A DNA stretch of 45,917 bases, taken from positions 1-45,917 of the forward strand of contig CANGFE010000012.1 of the NCBI GenBank assembly GCA_947453155.1. The letters run 5' to 3'. The stretch comes from Beijerinckiaceae bacterium (GTDB taxonomy: Bacteria; Pseudomonadota; Alphaproteobacteria; Rhizobiales; Beijerinckiaceae). The notes beneath the pieces were generated by a model, which ran no database searches, was not told where the DNA came from, and saw nothing but the letters and a program-made list of their open reading frames with translations. This document shows, in pieces, positions 1-7,947 of this stretch. Each line of letters begins with the position of its first letter. The first letter of the stretch is position 1. The position numbers and the translations under genes were made by a program.

Positions 1-572
1 ACCATTTCGCGATGTTCGCTGTTGGATATCGCCAATCCCCCGCCCTGCACCAAGGAGCGCGCGCGAAAGAGATGCAGCATTTTGACAAGATCCCGATAAT
101 GGCTCGCCAGAACCGGATTCCCTGAATGATCGATGATGAATTCATGCAGTTTGAGATTGAGCGGATAGTAGGAATCGAAATCTTTTGCCGCCGCCGCTTT
201 CTCCATAGCGCTGACGCACTCTTTCAACTCATTGACTTGCGCAACAGTCAGCTGCTGCGCACAAAGCCGCCCGGCAAGACCGAAAAGCGCCGCCCGCACA
301 TCATAAATGGCACAGGCCTCAGTCAGACTGATCGAGCGCACAAAGACACCGCGATTGGGCTTCAGCTCGACAAGCCCACCCGCTTCGAGTGAACGCAAAG
401 CCTCACGAATGGGGCCGCGGCTTGTGCCAAAGCGCAAAGCGAGCTGGTTTTCATTCACACGGTCGCCGGGTGCAATTTCGCCAGCCATGATCAGACGCTC
501 GACCTCCGCCTCAATGAGAGCAGCCAGAGAGCGTGATTTGATCAGCGCTATATTTTCGACCGGCGAGGACAT
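1..572 (-). CDS. GntR-family (FadR/FCD subfamily) transcriptional regulator, C-terminus cut off by window edge
   Basis: Read from the ATG at 572 leftward, the frame stays open to base 1, giving the first 190 residues of the protein. Residues of about 15-80 form a winged helix-turn-helix with the GntR signature (LALRFGTSRGPIREALRSL followed by a G-V-F-V-R wing). The helical part that follows, with the NLKLHEFIIDHSGN stretch, fits an FCD ligand-binding domain, which in this family binds small carboxylates, often through a metal ion. A TGA lies eight codons upstream in frame and no other ATG intervenes, so the start is firm. The gene begins 8 bp after the prpD-like stop and is probably the last gene of the transporter operon, so it may regulate its own operon through the palindrome at 4968-4989. 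That link is inference. Confidence 0.85.
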   Translation of the reverse strand, partial: MSSPVENIALIKSRSLAALIEAEVERLIMAGEIAPGDRVNENQLALRFGTSRGPIREALRSLEAGGLVELKPNRGVFVRSISLTEACAIYDVRAALFGLAGRLCAQQLTVAQVNELKECVSAMEKAAAAKDFDSYYPLNLKLHEFIIDHSGNPVLASHYRDLVKMLHLFRARSLVQGGGLAISNSEHREM

Positions 573-580
573 GATTTGCG

Positions 581-1954
581 TCAGATTCTCAAATCACGAA
601 AACGCATCGGACCGGCAGCGGAGAAAGCCTCCACCACAATGCCCCGCGCCATTTCGGCCTGCGCCGCCGTCCAGCCGCCGTAGATGGCATTGTCGACAAA
701 TTTGGTTTGCAGCTCTTCGAGCGACATGGGCGCGTGTTTGCCACCGCGCATATAGCCCTGTTTCACTTCACACACGTCGCCATTCTTGAGCGTCGCACGC
801 AAATGGCCGATGAATTGATCCGGATAAGGATCATCGGGATTGATCTTGTAAGAAATCTTGCCCGCCAGCCCGCGCGCCTGCGGCTCAATGATGGAGGCTT
901 CCGTAAACTGGTTGAGACCAGCCTTGCCTTCGACAAAGCCAAGCGCCATGCAAAATGGTGTCGAGAATTTTGCTGCATAAGGTGTGGGCGGATTGTGCTT
1001 GACGTTGAGCGGCTCCCACAGACGGTGAACCGTGCCCTCGCCGACATCACATTCAATCGAGACAATGTCGTCGAGCTTCACACCCTGTTTGGCAAGCTCA
1101 ATGGCGCAATCAATGAAGGGCTGCGTCATGGTTCCGCAGGCATAGGGCTTGAAGACAATGTCATCAATCACCCAACGCTGGCCGAGCTCGTTCAACAGCA
1201 GATCAAATGCGGGTTTACGAGATGGCGCAAAAGCATGGAAGAAACCATGCGTGCCCTCAAACACTGTGCGCGGGCCCAAAAAGCCGCCGCGTGCCATCAG
1301 CGCCGCGCGAATGCCCGATTGCGCAGCCCAGCCCGCATGCATGCGCTTGGTCCAGGTGCCTTCAGCCAGGTATTCGATAATGCCCGACGCCATTGAACCC
1401 GCAATGCCGAGCGCATCAATCGTCTGCTTCTTGTTGAGGCCGAGCGCCACCGAGACAGCAGCCGCAGCCGCCATCGTGCCAATCACGGCAGTGGGATGAA
1501 AGCCCGCTTTGTGAATGGCCTTCGGTGTCACCAGCGACAGGCGGCAGAGCAATTCCGAACCGTAAGCCGTGGCGAGCAACATCTTTTCGCCCGACAGACC
1601 TTCTTGTTCGCAAATCGCCATGACGGCCGGAACGATGACAGCGCCCGAATGAACAGGGCCGCCTTCAAACGTGTCGTCATAATCTTCGCCATGCGCGGCT
1701 GTGCCATTGATGAGTGCTGCCGAGAAAGCATCAAAGCCTTTGCCGTGACCAATGGCGGTAATATCGCCGGGGCCAGAGGCGCCGACTGTCGCCTTCACAT
1801 AATCTTCGTTGCGCGCGGCAATGCACAGGCCCGCCACATCGAGCACGATGCGGCGCGACATTTCGATGGTTTCGGCCGAGAGCTTATTGACATCCGCACC
1901 AACCAGCCAGTCGGCGAGGATTTCGGAAATAGCGGTTTCGATTTTCTCGCTCAT
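581..1954 (-). CDS. MmgE/PrpD family protein
   Basis: This 457-residue protein has the length and overall pattern of the MmgE/PrpD family, including the N-terminal helical domain with GHGKGFDAFSAALINGTAAHGEDYDDT and the later FKPYACGTMTQPFID segment. Known members include 2-methylcitrate dehydratase, cis-aconitate decarboxylase and iminodisuccinate epimerase, so the fold predicts chemistry on di- or tricarboxylates but not the exact substrate. Its ATG overlaps the tctA stop codon by 4 bp (ATGA), which points to translational coupling. Sitting in one transcription unit with a complete TctCBA transporter suggests it works on the imported acid. It is not accompanied by prpC or prpB, which argues against an ordinary propionate locus. 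Confidence 0.88.
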   Translation of the reverse strand: MSEKIETAISEILADWLVGADVNKLSAETIEMSRRIVLDVAGLCIAARNEDYVKATVGASGPGDITAIGHGKGFDAFSAALINGTAAHGEDYDDTFEGGPVHSGAVIVPAVMAICEQEGLSGEKMLLATAYGSELLCRLSLVTPKAIHKAGFHPTAVIGTMAAAAAVSVALGLNKKQTIDALGIAGSMASGIIEYLAEGTWTKRMHAGWAAQSGIRAALMARGGFLGPRTVFEGTHGFFHAFAPSRKPAFDLLLNELGQRWVIDDIVFKPYACGTMTQPFIDCAIELAKQGVKLDDIVSIECDVGEGTVHRLWEPLNVKHNPPTPYAAKFSTPFCMALGFVEGKAGLNQFTEASIIEPQARGLAGKISYKINPDDPYPDQFIGHLRATLKNGDVCEVKQGYMRGGKHAPMSLEELQTKFVDNAIYGGWTAAQAEMARGIVVEAFSAAGPMRFRDLRI

Positions 1955-3453
1955 GCTGATTTCACTTTTTGGTCCGACTTCATGCTGTCACGGAAGTGGC
2001 GGACGAGGGAGACAAGGATGAAGCCAAAGGCCACAATCAGCAGGCAGGCTGCAATCGGGTCTTCGACAAAGGTCATGTGATCGCCATCAGAGAGCACCAA
2101 TGCGCGGCGATAATTAGATTCCACCATGAAGCCGAGCACAACGCCCAGCACCATCGGCAAAGTCGGGATGCGATAATATTTCATCGCATAGCCGATGACG
2201 CCAAAGGCCAAAGCAATGCCGACATGGAAGAGCGAATTGTGGATCGCATAAACGCCAGACAGAACGAGGGCGAAGATAAACGCCATCAAGTAATGTTTGG
2301 GGCGGTTCACCAGCCAGATGCACGGACGCAGAATGAGGTACGCGACCACCAGCAGAGCAAAGAGCGAAATCACTTTGCCCGCATAGAGCCCCATCACCAC
2401 ATCATAATGTTTGGTGAAAAGCATCGGGCCCGGCGTCATGCCGTGGATCAGGAATCCGCCCAGCAAGACCGCGGCCGAATTGGAGCCGGGAATACCAAGA
2501 CCCATCATCGGAATGAGCGCAGTTGCTGACACAGCACCATTGGCACTTTCGGGTGCGGCAATGCCTTCGGGGGAACCATGGCCAAATTCTTCCGGCTTTT
2601 TCGACCAGCGCTTGGCTTCATTATAAGACAGGAAGGCCGCAATCGTGCCGCCACCACCGGGCGTCAAGCCTTCAATAAAACCGATGATCGCGCCGATGAT
2701 TTGCGACACACGCAAACGCGCACGCATCAGAGCATCGGGCATTTTGATCGCGGCATCGGCTGTATTCGTCTGACGCCATCCCGGTTGGCTCGCCTGCTCG
2801 AACAATTCAGCAACCGCATAAATGCCCACCATCACCAGAATAGGCGGAATGCCGGACAGCAATTCGGGATCATCGAATGTGAAGCGATTATTGCCGGTGA
2901 CAGGATCGGTCCCGATCGTGGCAATCATCAAACCGATGAGGCCCGCCATCATGCCCTTGATCAGGGATTCACCCGACAAGGACGCAATGACGCTCAAACC
3001 CAAAACACCCAAGCCGACATAAGAGGTCGGCTGGAAAGCTAGGGCCACAGCCGCCAATGGTTGCGTGAGCGTGATCAGCAAAGCTACACCGAACACCGAA
3101 CCCAGCAATGTCGAATAGAGCGAGATGCCGAGCGCTTCGCCGGCCTTGCCCTGCTCTTTCATCGCATAGCCATCAATCACGGTCGCCGCGGCCGAATTGG
3201 TGCCGGGTGTGCGAATGAGAATGGCCGGAATGGAGCCGCCATATTCTGCGCCCAGATAAGTCGAGGCGAGCAGCACAACGGCAGCTGTCGGATCAGCGCC
3301 ATATGTAAACGGCAGCAACAGCGCCATGGTGATGGAGGGCGAAATACCGGGCAGCGCGCCACCCAAAATCCCCCAAGCAATTCCGGCGAAAGCCGCCGGA
3401 ATGATCATTGGCGACGCGATCAGCGCGTTCATCATGCCAGAGAGATCGATCAT
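1951..3453 (-). CDS. tctA: Tripartite tricarboxylate transporter, large membrane subunit TctA
   Basis: This 500-residue, highly hydrophobic protein is the 12-helix TctA permease. Two related halves are visible: an early GGALPGISPSITMALLLPF segment and a later segment with LTPGGGGTIAAF and MGLGIPGSNSAAVLLGG, the glycine/proline-rich motifs that line the transport path in this family. It would sit in the inner membrane with TctB and accept substrate from the periplasmic TctC receptor, driven by an ion gradient. The start overlaps the tctB stop by 4 bp (ATGA) and the end overlaps the prpD-like start, so the genes are tightly co-translated. The substrate is not readable from the sequence. Confidence 0.95.
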   Translation of the reverse strand: MIDLSGMMNALIASPMIIPAAFAGIAWGILGGALPGISPSITMALLLPFTYGADPTAAVVLLASTYLGAEYGGSIPAILIRTPGTNSAAATVIDGYAMKEQGKAGEALGISLYSTLLGSVFGVALLITLTQPLAAVALAFQPTSYVGLGVLGLSVIASLSGESLIKGMMAGLIGLMIATIGTDPVTGNNRFTFDDPELLSGIPPILVMVGIYAVAELFEQASQPGWRQTNTADAAIKMPDALMRARLRVSQIIGAIIGFIEGLTPGGGGTIAAFLSYNEAKRWSKKPEEFGHGSPEGIAAPESANGAVSATALIPMMGLGIPGSNSAAVLLGGFLIHGMTPGPMLFTKHYDVVMGLYAGKVISLFALLVVAYLILRPCIWLVNRPKHYLMAFIFALVLSGVYAIHNSLFHVGIALAFGVIGYAMKYYRIPTLPMVLGVVLGFMVESNYRRALVLSDGDHMTFVEDPIAACLLIVAFGFILVSLVRHFRDSMKSDQKVKSA

Positions 3454-3935
3454 CGGCGCAAGCCCTCAATGAGATCGGGCCAAATGCCGGCAGGCTGGCC
3501 GATGTGCAACAAGAAGACGAAGACAAACCACAATCCGAATGCGCCAAGCAGGGAAATGCCCGCCATGCGCAAGGAGAGAGAGCCGCCGTTGTAGAGCGAG
3601 GCAATAGCAATCACGACCGCAATGGCGAGCGGATAGCCGAGAAACGGAACCGCGAGAATATAGCCGATGCCGATGGCAAGAATGCCCAAGCCGCGCTTGG
3701 CGGCGAAGATTTCTTCCACCACGGGGCGCTGCTTGCTATGTGCCGGTTCAGGCCGAAAACGCGCGCGCAACATCAGGACAATGGAGAACCCGGCGAGCAA
3801 CAGGCCGTAAATTTTTGGCAAGCCGCCCGGCCCAACATCATCGGCCAATTGGCTGTTCTGGATATTCATCGCCATGGCGTAATAGCCCATGGCGATGAGC
3901 AGGCCGATAAAGCCCGCTACAAAATCGCGATTCAT
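3450..3935 (-). CDS. tctB: Tripartite tricarboxylate transporter, small membrane subunit TctB
   Basis: This is a 161-residue protein with four predicted membrane helices, the usual size and layout of TctB, the small and poorly conserved inner-membrane subunit of TTT transporters. Helix one (FVAGFIGLLIAMGYYAMAM) is followed by the typical D-V-G-P-G-G-L-P-K-I-Y-G loop. A basic cytoplasmic stretch separates helices two and three, and helix four is near the C-terminus. It lies 10 bp after tctC and overlaps tctA by 4 bp. Assignment rests on the loop motif, the helix pattern and the position between tctC and tctA. No strong Shine-Dalgarno is seen, so translation may depend on tctC. Confidence 0.92.
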   Translation of the reverse strand: MNRDFVAGFIGLLIAMGYYAMAMNIQNSQLADDVGPGGLPKIYGLLLAGFSIVLMLRARFRPEPAHSKQRPVVEEIFAAKRGLGILAIGIGYILAVPFLGYPLAIAVVIAIASLYNGGSLSLRMAGISLLGAFGLWFVFVFLLHIGQPAGIWPDLIEGLRR

Positions 3936-3945
3936 ATGTGTGGCC

Positions 3946-4905
3946 TTACTTGATCGTGCCGGTGGACTTCAAAAAGTCTTCGGTTTCCTTGCCGAATTCG
4001 GCGACGAATTTCTTGTATTCATCATGGGCGATGAAGGCCGGCTGCAAACCGTTCTCTATATAGACCTTCTTGTAAGCCGGATCGGCGAGCACTTTCTGAA
4101 TGCCCTCTTCCCACGCTTTCACCACGTCCGGCGGCGTGTTCTTTGGGCCAGCAAGGCCACGGAACTTGCGCACGGCGACATCAACACCCTGTTCTTTGGC
4201 GGTGGGCACATCCGGCAATTGCTCAAGACGCTTGTCGCCCATGACTGCGAGCACGCGCAGCTTGCCCGCTTCCATCTGCGGACGGATTTCCTGCATTTCG
4301 CCGATGCCAATATCGAGCGTGTGGTTGAGCACATTGATCAGCATGTCGCCGCCACCTTCAAAGGTGACAACGGCTGCGCGCACGCCAGTGGCGGTCTTCA
4401 TGCGCTCCAGCACCTGACGCTCGAGAGAGGCCGGATTGGCCGCGCCCCATTTGCCGCGGCTGGCCTTGGCGTGGTCGATCACATCCTTGAGCGTCTTGAA
4501 CTTGGAATCGGCGGCCGTGTAGACGACTTCCGGATCGAAGAAGACATTCACCAGCGGCTCGAGATCCTTATAGGTCGCCTCGGGCTTCGACAGGAGCGAT
4601 GTGTAAATAAAGGTCGGCGTGGTGGCATAGAACAGGCCGCCATCTGGCTTGGCCTTGGAAACAACCGCCATGGCCTTGGCACCCGAGCCGCCCGAAATAT
4701 TCTCGACCGCGAAATTGAGGCCCATCACGCGGTTCAGATGGGGGACCATTTCACGCAAAAAAATGTCCGAACCGCCGCCGGGGCTCGAATGTGTGGCGAG
4801 CATGACCGTGTCTTTGGGGTATTTGGTTTGGGCCTGCGCCCCGCTGAATGTCACAGCGAGCACCGTGGCGACCCCGGCAAAAAGCTGAAAAGCCTTCAAA
4901 GACAT
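3946..4905 (-). CDS. tctC: Tripartite tricarboxylate transporter substrate-binding protein (TctC/Bug family)
   Basis: This 319-residue Bug-family periplasmic receptor has a classical signal peptide ending at about residue 25 (SGAQAQ). The mature part starts with the family pattern: the LATHSSPGGGSDIFLRE ligand loop, then VENISGGSGAKAM. It binds a carboxylate in the periplasm and delivers it to TctAB. The ATG at 4905 has a good GGAGGT Shine-Dalgarno 6 bp upstream. It is the first gene of the leftward operon tctC-tctB-tctA-prpD-like-gntR, as is usual because the receptor is needed in excess. A predicted promoter overlapping a 22-bp palindrome lies 60 to 100 bp upstream. The ligand is unknown. 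Confidence 0.93.
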   Translation of the reverse strand: MSLKAFQLFAGVATVLAVTFSGAQAQTKYPKDTVMLATHSSPGGGSDIFLREMVPHLNRVMGLNFAVENISGGSGAKAMAVVSKAKPDGGLFYATTPTFIYTSLLSKPEATYKDLEPLVNVFFDPEVVYTAADSKFKTLKDVIDHAKASRGKWGAANPASLERQVLERMKTATGVRAAVVTFEGGGDMLINVLNHTLDIGIGEMQEIRPQMEAGKLRVLAVMGDKRLEQLPDVPTAKEQGVDVAVRKFRGLAGPKNTPPDVVKAWEEGIQKVLADPAYKKVYIENGLQPAFIAHDEYKKFVAEFGKETEDFLKSTGTIK

Positions 4906-4967
4906 GGCGTTACCTCCGAATTACCCACCTTGAACGGCGGGACTCACCGGTTCCCCGGCCTGATGAT

Positions 4968-4989
4968 TGTCAATTGTCGACAATTGACA
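4968..4989. promoter_or_regulatory. Perfect 22-bp palindrome, probable GntR operator
   Basis: The half-site TGTCAATTGTC is followed directly by its exact reverse complement, giving 11 matched base pairs per arm with GTCGAC at the centre. FadR-type GntR regulators bind short palindromes of this general kind (TTGT-n-ACAA cores). It lies 62 bp upstream of tctC in the 245-bp divergent region shared with the Bug gene at 5151, and the only regulator gene in the neighbourhood is the GntR gene of the same operon. It overlaps the predicted -10 and spacer of the tctC promoter, consistent with repression relieved by the substrate. Symmetry is seen directly; the pairing with the regulator is inference. 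Confidence 0.75.
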
Positions 4990-5000
4990 GCTAGGGTCAA
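4973..5000 (-). promoter_or_regulatory. Predicted sigma-70-type promoter of the tctC operon
   Basis: On the minus strand TTGACC (5000-4995) is followed after 16 bp by GACAAT (4978-4973). The -35 matches the consensus at five of six positions and the -10 at four of six. It would start transcription near 4966, about 60 nt before the tctC ATG. The palindrome at 4968-4989 covers the -10 and most of the spacer. Confidence 0.4.
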
Positions 5001-5150
5001 GTTCCCCAGTGCCCGCCTGTGGATTGAAAAGCCGGTTTCCCTCATCGCATTCATGCACTCGTGAGACAGGCGGATTTGACTTGCCCCCTCCCCTTGCCCT
5101 TGATGGCGCACGGATGAGGCGCAACAACACGCGCCCACGGGAGGACAGAC

Positions 5151-6098
5151 ATGAAATTCAAACTCGGTGCGCTGGTTGCGCTTTCTGTTGTGATGGCCAG
5201 CGCCGCGCAGGCGCAGCAGCCCAATCTCAATCTCATTGTTGGCTTTGCACCGGGCGGCTCGGCCGATTCCATCGCGCGCATCGTTGGCGCGCGCATGCAA
5301 GAAAAGAGCGGCCGCAATGTTGTGGTCGAAAATCGCCCCGGTGCTGGCGCCAATATCGCGACCAAGGCCGTCATTCAGGCCGCACCGGACGGCAATATGC
5401 TGCTCGTCACAACTGCAGCTCTGCCGATCAACGAGACACTTTATCGCAACAAGGGTTTTGCTGGCACGGTGTTGAAGCCGATTGCGGTTGTTGCGACAAC
5501 GCCGGAAGTTTTCGCCATTGCGAAAAATGACACGTCGAAAGATCTCGCGGAATTCGTCGCCAAACAGCCCGGCCGCGAAGTCATTTTTGCAACGGCTGGC
5601 ATCGGCACCGGCTCGCATATTGCGGGTGAATATTTCTTCAAATTCATCTTGAAGGCGAACCCCAAGCACGTGCCCTTCCGTGGCGGCCCTGATGCAACCA
5701 ATGCTCTAATGGGCGGTCACGTGCCGATGGTTGTCTCCTCGCTTTCGGGCTTTGCCGCGCAAGTCGCCAACGGCGACATCCGCGGTCTTGCCATTGCTTC
5801 CGAACAGCGCAATGCGGTCGTGAAAAATGTGCCCACATTCTCGGAAGCGGGTTATCCCGGCTTCACCTCGCTGTCATGGGTTGGCTTCTTCGCACCTCCC
5901 GGCACGCCGGATGCGATCATCACAGCCTATAACAAGCAGATTGATGACATTGTGCGTGAGCCTGCCATCACAGAAAAACTGCGCGCGATTGGTTTTGATC
6001 CCATGTATGGCGATGTGAAAAACTCTGAAGCCTTTATGACGAAGGAATATTCGGAGTGGAAGAAGCGCGTCGAAGCCATCGACATCAAGGTGGACTAA
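5151..6098 (+). CDS. Bug-family (TctC-like) periplasmic substrate-binding protein
   Basis: This 315-residue receptor has a signal peptide ending near residue 22 (MASAAQAQ). The mature N-terminus carries the Bug hallmarks: VGFAPGGSADSIAR in the ligand pocket and VVENRPGAGANIATKAV after it. It is a paralogue of the TctC at 3946-4905, transcribed divergently from it, and no TctA or TctB gene accompanies it. The ATG follows GGGAGGA at a spacing of about 6 bp. It probably feeds the TctAB pair encoded next door or a distant one, or acts as a sensor; Bug receptors without permeases are common in proteobacteria. The palindrome in the divergent intergenic region could control both directions. Confidence 0.9.
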   Translation: MKFKLGALVALSVVMASAAQAQQPNLNLIVGFAPGGSADSIARIVGARMQEKSGRNVVVENRPGAGANIATKAVIQAAPDGNMLLVTTAALPINETLYRNKGFAGTVLKPIAVVATTPEVFAIAKNDTSKDLAEFVAKQPGREVIFATAGIGTGSHIAGEYFFKFILKANPKHVPFRGGPDATNALMGGHVPMVVSSLSGFAAQVANGDIRGLAIASEQRNAVVKNVPTFSEAGYPGFTSLSWVGFFAPPGTPDAIITAYNKQIDDIVREPAITEKLRAIGFDPMYGDVKNSEAFMTKEYSEWKKRVEAIDIKVD

Positions 6099-6101
6099 GT
6101 C

Positions 6102-6524
6102 ATGGCGCTCAGCGAAAAAATCCGCACCCTCATTTATAATGCTTGGGATGATGGCTATCCCTGCATGGTGGCAACCGAGGGCGAACACGGCCCCAACATC
6201 AGCCCGAAAGGCTCGATGCTTGTCTTTGATGACAATCATCTGGCCTATTGGGAACGTTCCAAGCGATCGGCTTTTGCCAATGTGCAGAAGAACAATCGCG
6301 TCTGTGTGATGTATGCCAATTTTGCAGCCCAACGTGCCGGTATTCTGGAATCAGGGTTCCTGCGTTTCTACGGCACGGTGGAATTGCATGAGAGCGGCCC
6401 CATTCATGAGGCGGTCTTCGCACGCCTCACGCCGCGCGAGCAGACACATGTGGGCGCGGATACGGGTGTGGCCGTGCTGGTGAAGATCGAACGCGCCGAA
6501 GATGTGCGCGGGAAGGCGATATAA
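6102..6524 (+). CDS. Pyridoxamine 5'-phosphate oxidase-related split-barrel flavoprotein
   Basis: This 140-residue protein has the size and pattern of the PNPOx-like FMN-binding split barrel: an N-terminal helix, PCMVATEGEHGPNISPKGSML, then LAYWERSKRSAFANVQKNNRVCVMY and a C-terminal strand ending in VAVLVKIERAED. Family members bind FMN, F420 or heme, and many have no known substrate. It starts 3 bp after the Bug gene stop, so the two are likely co-transcribed. It is too short to be true PdxH. A role in the metabolism of the acid recognised by the upstream receptor is possible but unsupported by motif. Confidence 0.8.
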   Translation: MALSEKIRTLIYNAWDDGYPCMVATEGEHGPNISPKGSMLVFDDNHLAYWERSKRSAFANVQKNNRVCVMYANFAAQRAGILESGFLRFYGTVELHESGPIHEAVFARLTPREQTHVGADTGVAVLVKIERAEDVRGKAI

Positions 6525-6534
6525 AGCACATCTC

Positions 6535-6651
6535 CCCTCTCCCGCTTGCGGGAGAGGGTGTCATGCGTAGCATGACGGGTGAGGGTGAGTGCGGTGGAGC
6601 CGCCCTCATCCGGTTGCCTCCGGCAACCACCTTCTCCCGCAAGCGGGAGAA
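6535..6651. repeat. Intergenic palindromic repeat element with four hairpins
   Basis: Between the convergent genes ending at 6524 and 6657 lie four successive perfect hairpins: CCCTCTCCCGC-TT-GCGGGAGAGGG (6535-6558), GTCATGC-GTA-GCATGAC (6560-6576), GGTTGCC-TCC-GGCAACC (6612-6628) and TTCTCCCGC-AA-GCGGGAGAA (6632-6651). The first and last are near inverted copies of each other and frame the element. The form resembles the short non-coding mobile repeats found between genes in Hyphomicrobiales. It may also stop transcription from both sides. Confidence 0.75.
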
Positions 6652-6656
6652 GGGAA

Positions 6657-7736
6657 TCAAGCTTCCGGAATAAACACTTCGCCCTTCATGATCGGACGGC
6701 ATGTGCGCAGGATGCCAGCGCGCACGACTTGCAAATCAGCACCCTCACCTGTCGTCTCCAAACGCACATCCACCATGCCGGTGGGATGTTCGATCCAGAC
6801 CGTGCGCGGATTGCCTTCCTGCATGCGTGCAAATTCATGCGCGATCGAACCCGTCACCGCACAAGCAGTTGCCACGCAGCAAGCGCCCGTCACGGCATGT
6901 GCCGCATGGAGCGCGTGAGGCGTGAGATAGCGCGAGGTAATGGCACCCGTGCCGCGCGGCTCGGAGAGCAGACCCACTTTCGGAATGACGCTATCAGTCA
7001 CATCACCAAAGCCCATCAAACGGCCCGCTTCCATGCGGATGCTTTCAATGCGCTTGAGAAGCTCCTTGTTGCCGTCGATTTCCTTGCGGCCTTCTGTGCC
7101 CTCAAGACCCAGATCACGCGCACGCATGAAAATCATCGGCATGGCGACGTCGAAGCAGGACACATCAACGCCCTGAATCTTGTCGACCACATTGCCGGTG
7201 GGCAGCATTTTGCCGCTCTTCACACCAACAATATCCATGAAATTGAGAATGACGGGCGCAGCTGTGCCCGGCACACCGTCAATCGCCGCATCACCCTTAT
7301 AATTGACGCGCTTGCCCGGCGTCTGAATGACAGCTTCGATCTTGCTCGACGTATTCACGTCATAAATGACGACCGAGGTCTCGCCGTCCTGCATCGGCAC
7401 CATGCCCATCTCAAGCGCAAAGGGTGCAACGCCCGACAGCATATTGCCGCAAGACGGGCCGGTATCGACAACCGGCTTGCCGATATCGACCTGACAGAAG
7501 AGATAGTCGACATCGACACCCGGACGCGTCGACTTGGAGACAATGGCGACTTTCGAGGTCAGCGTATCCGCACCGCCCAGACCATCGATCTGGCGCAGAT
7601 CGGGCGAACCCATGGCGCGCAGCAAAATGCGATCGCGAGCTGCAATGTCAGAGGGCAAATCTTCCGCACGGAAATAAGGGCCCTTGGATGTGCCACCGCG
7701 CATCACCAGACAGGGAACGGAAAAATGGTCGCGCAT
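6657..7736 (-). CDS. 4-oxalomesaconate tautomerase / PrpF-family isomerase
   Basis: This 359-residue protein matches the PrpF family and, in detail, GalD-type 4-oxalomesaconate tautomerases: PCLVMRGGTSKGPYF at residues 8-22, MGSPDLRQIDGLGGADTLTSK at about 42-62 and SCGNMLSGVAPFALE at about 95-109. Lys62 and Cys96 are the likely acid/base pair by family comparison. GalD moves the double bond of 4-oxalomesaconate in gallate and protocatechuate 4,5-cleavage pathways, while PrpF isomerises 2-methylaconitate. The close match to GalD makes the first more likely. The ATG has AGAGG 6 bp upstream. It is transcribed alone, divergent from the operon at 7948. No gallate dioxygenase or hydratase gene is present in the window. 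Confidence 0.82.
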   Translation of the reverse strand: MRDHFSVPCLVMRGGTSKGPYFRAEDLPSDIAARDRILLRAMGSPDLRQIDGLGGADTLTSKVAIVSKSTRPGVDVDYLFCQVDIGKPVVDTGPSCGNMLSGVAPFALEMGMVPMQDGETSVVIYDVNTSSKIEAVIQTPGKRVNYKGDAAIDGVPGTAAPVILNFMDIVGVKSGKMLPTGNVVDKIQGVDVSCFDVAMPMIFMRARDLGLEGTEGRKEIDGNKELLKRIESIRMEAGRLMGFGDVTDSVIPKVGLLSEPRGTGAITSRYLTPHALHAAHAVTGACCVATACAVTGSIAHEFARMQEGNPRTVWIEHPTGMVDVRLETTGEGADLQVVRAGILRTCRPIMKGEVFIPEA

Positions 7737-7907
7737 GTTCGCCTCTTTGTCAGGCGCGCGGTTCCCTGAGACCCTCCCCCGGCGCCCCTTCTAGGACGCG
7801 CGCCTCTTCATGTCCTTGGATATAGAAGGCTGCCCTAGGGTGCAACCGCCCGGCTTCCTTTGCCTGATGGATAAAACAGGCTAATCAATGCACCAGACGA
7901 CATAAAC

Positions 7908-7924
7908 GGCCAGACCAACTGGCC
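7908..7924 (+). promoter_or_regulatory. Small hairpin just upstream of the GlcG-like gene
   Basis: GGCCAG and CTGGCC form perfect 6-bp arms around a 5-nt loop. It ends 23 bp before the GTG start at 7948 and 9 bp before the Shine-Dalgarno (GAGGGAG, 7934-7940). It may be an operator or a leader structure; nothing else identifies it. Confidence 0.3.
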
Positions 7925-7947
7925 CCAGCGCAAGAGGGAGAAACAAC

